Positions 57,697 to 58,091 of a DNA stretch of 58,091 nt are shown here, piece after piece; within the stretch, counting starts at the first letter, position 1, and each line of letters begins with the position of its first letter. Under the pieces are notes generated by a model that was not told the DNA's origin, ran no database searches, and worked only from the letters and a program-made list of their open reading frames with translations. This DNA comes from Gnetum montanum (Eukaryota; Streptophyta; Gnetopsida; Gnetales; Gnetaceae): the NCBI GenBank assembly GCA_015680685.1, contig MNCI01005236.1, forward strand, positions 370,828-428,918, given 5' to 3'. The position numbers were made by a program, and so were the translations under genes.

Positions 57697-58091
57697 TGAT
57701 GAGTGGCGAGGTACCCCTACACTCAACCATACGAATATGAGCGTGCACGCGCGATCCGGTGGAACTCCGCAGACTAAATGCCTTAACACCACAAGAAACA
57801 CTTGGGGTTAATCGTTTGGGGGCTTCCCAGGCTTGCTTGTAAGTGTCACGGTGTATGGTTAAGCAAGTCTGAGGTATGTGATTTTTTGGGTATTTTTTGG
57901 CTTATCTTCTATGCTATCAGAGGAAAGGGTTGAGAAACTAAGCTAACTCTAACTAATGTCCTAAGTCTAAGTTAACTAGCGTCAGCATCCGTTCCCACTT
58001 ACCGGACACACCCTGAACTATACAACTATGGCTTACGAAACGCTAATCGTCACTAGGATCACCACACGTAACGCAAGTGCTCGAAGTGGTC
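57697..58091 (-). repeat. Partial LTR (solo or 3' LTR) of the A-D superfamily
   Basis: On the minus strand the U5 end reads ...ggtacctcgccactCATCA; on the plus strand it starts TGATGAGTGG followed by 'cgaggtacccctacactcaa'. No primer-binding site adjoins it (the neighbour is gaacagg), so it is not a 5' LTR; it is a 3' or solo LTR cut by the window end. Confidence 0.8.

Noticed and set aside
1-58091. tRNA, rRNA or snoRNA genes
   Set aside because: I saw no cloverleaf with A/B boxes, no rRNA core sequence and no box C/D or H/ACA arrangement. The tRNA-like text beside LTRs is primer-binding sites only.

Overview
This is nuclear DNA of a land plant with a large, repeat-rich genome. A gymnosperm or another non-angiosperm vascular plant is my guess, not something the sequence proves. 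About 80% of the window is decayed Ty3/gypsy-type LTR retrotransposon. It surrounds two small, apparently intact host genes, both on the minus strand with short GT-AG introns: a GPI-anchored-type non-specific lipid-transfer protein (14596-15641, three exons, 183 aa) and the mitochondrial ATP synthase 6 kDa subunit (42368-42661, two exons, 58 aa). I reconstructed both by joining exons in phase. I see no tRNA, rRNA, CRISPR array or bacterial gene.

Layout. 1-9792: two joined, truncated copies of a retroelement family I call E (gag-protease only, no reverse transcriptase seen), with long non-coding tails full of small hairpins. 9793-13492: truncated element D (minus strand; LTR, gag, part of protease). 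13493-17458: host DNA with the LTP gene and an AT-rich tandem repeat. 17459-37436: element A (plus), a gag-pol element carrying a nested element C (21025-30468, minus) with a perfect 5-bp target duplication. 37437-43752: host DNA with tandem duplications and the ATP synthase gene. 43753-57022: element B (plus), complete from LTR to LTR with gag, protease, RT/RNase H, integrase and an extra gene. 57023-57696: flank. 57697 to the end: another LTR (minus).

A, B, C and D belong to one superfamily. Their LTRs begin TGATG and end CATCA, their primer-binding sites resemble TTGGCACC..., and their gag and LTR U5 regions are alike. The RT motif (FMDD) and primer site resemble the Athila/Tat side of Ty3/gypsy. 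All coding regions are broken by stops, many of which look like C-to-T or G-to-A decay. The members are modular: A has gag+pol and no extra gene; B has gag+pol+extra gene; C has gag+extra gene and no pol. The extra gene (about 930-950 codons in B and C) lies after pol. It has its own promoter-like region and, in B, a probable 5'-UTR intron, and encodes a globular N-terminal part followed by a long coiled coil.

Two signals look new. (1) LTR promoters of A-D, and the internal promoter of the extra gene in B and C, carry paired palindromic hexamers separated by exactly 8 bp around an ACCC-like core. The hexamer differs between elements (GATATC in A and C, GTATAC in B, ATCGAT-like in D), but each element's LTR and internal promoter use the same one. 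That is what a self-specific regulator co-evolving with its sites would leave. (2) Family E tails carry dozens of tiny hexaloop hairpins followed by AAACT; their stems vary by compensatory base changes.

Relative order of events: A inserted into a roughly 300-bp tandem host repeat; a 430-bp stretch of A's gag was duplicated; C then inserted into the second copy.
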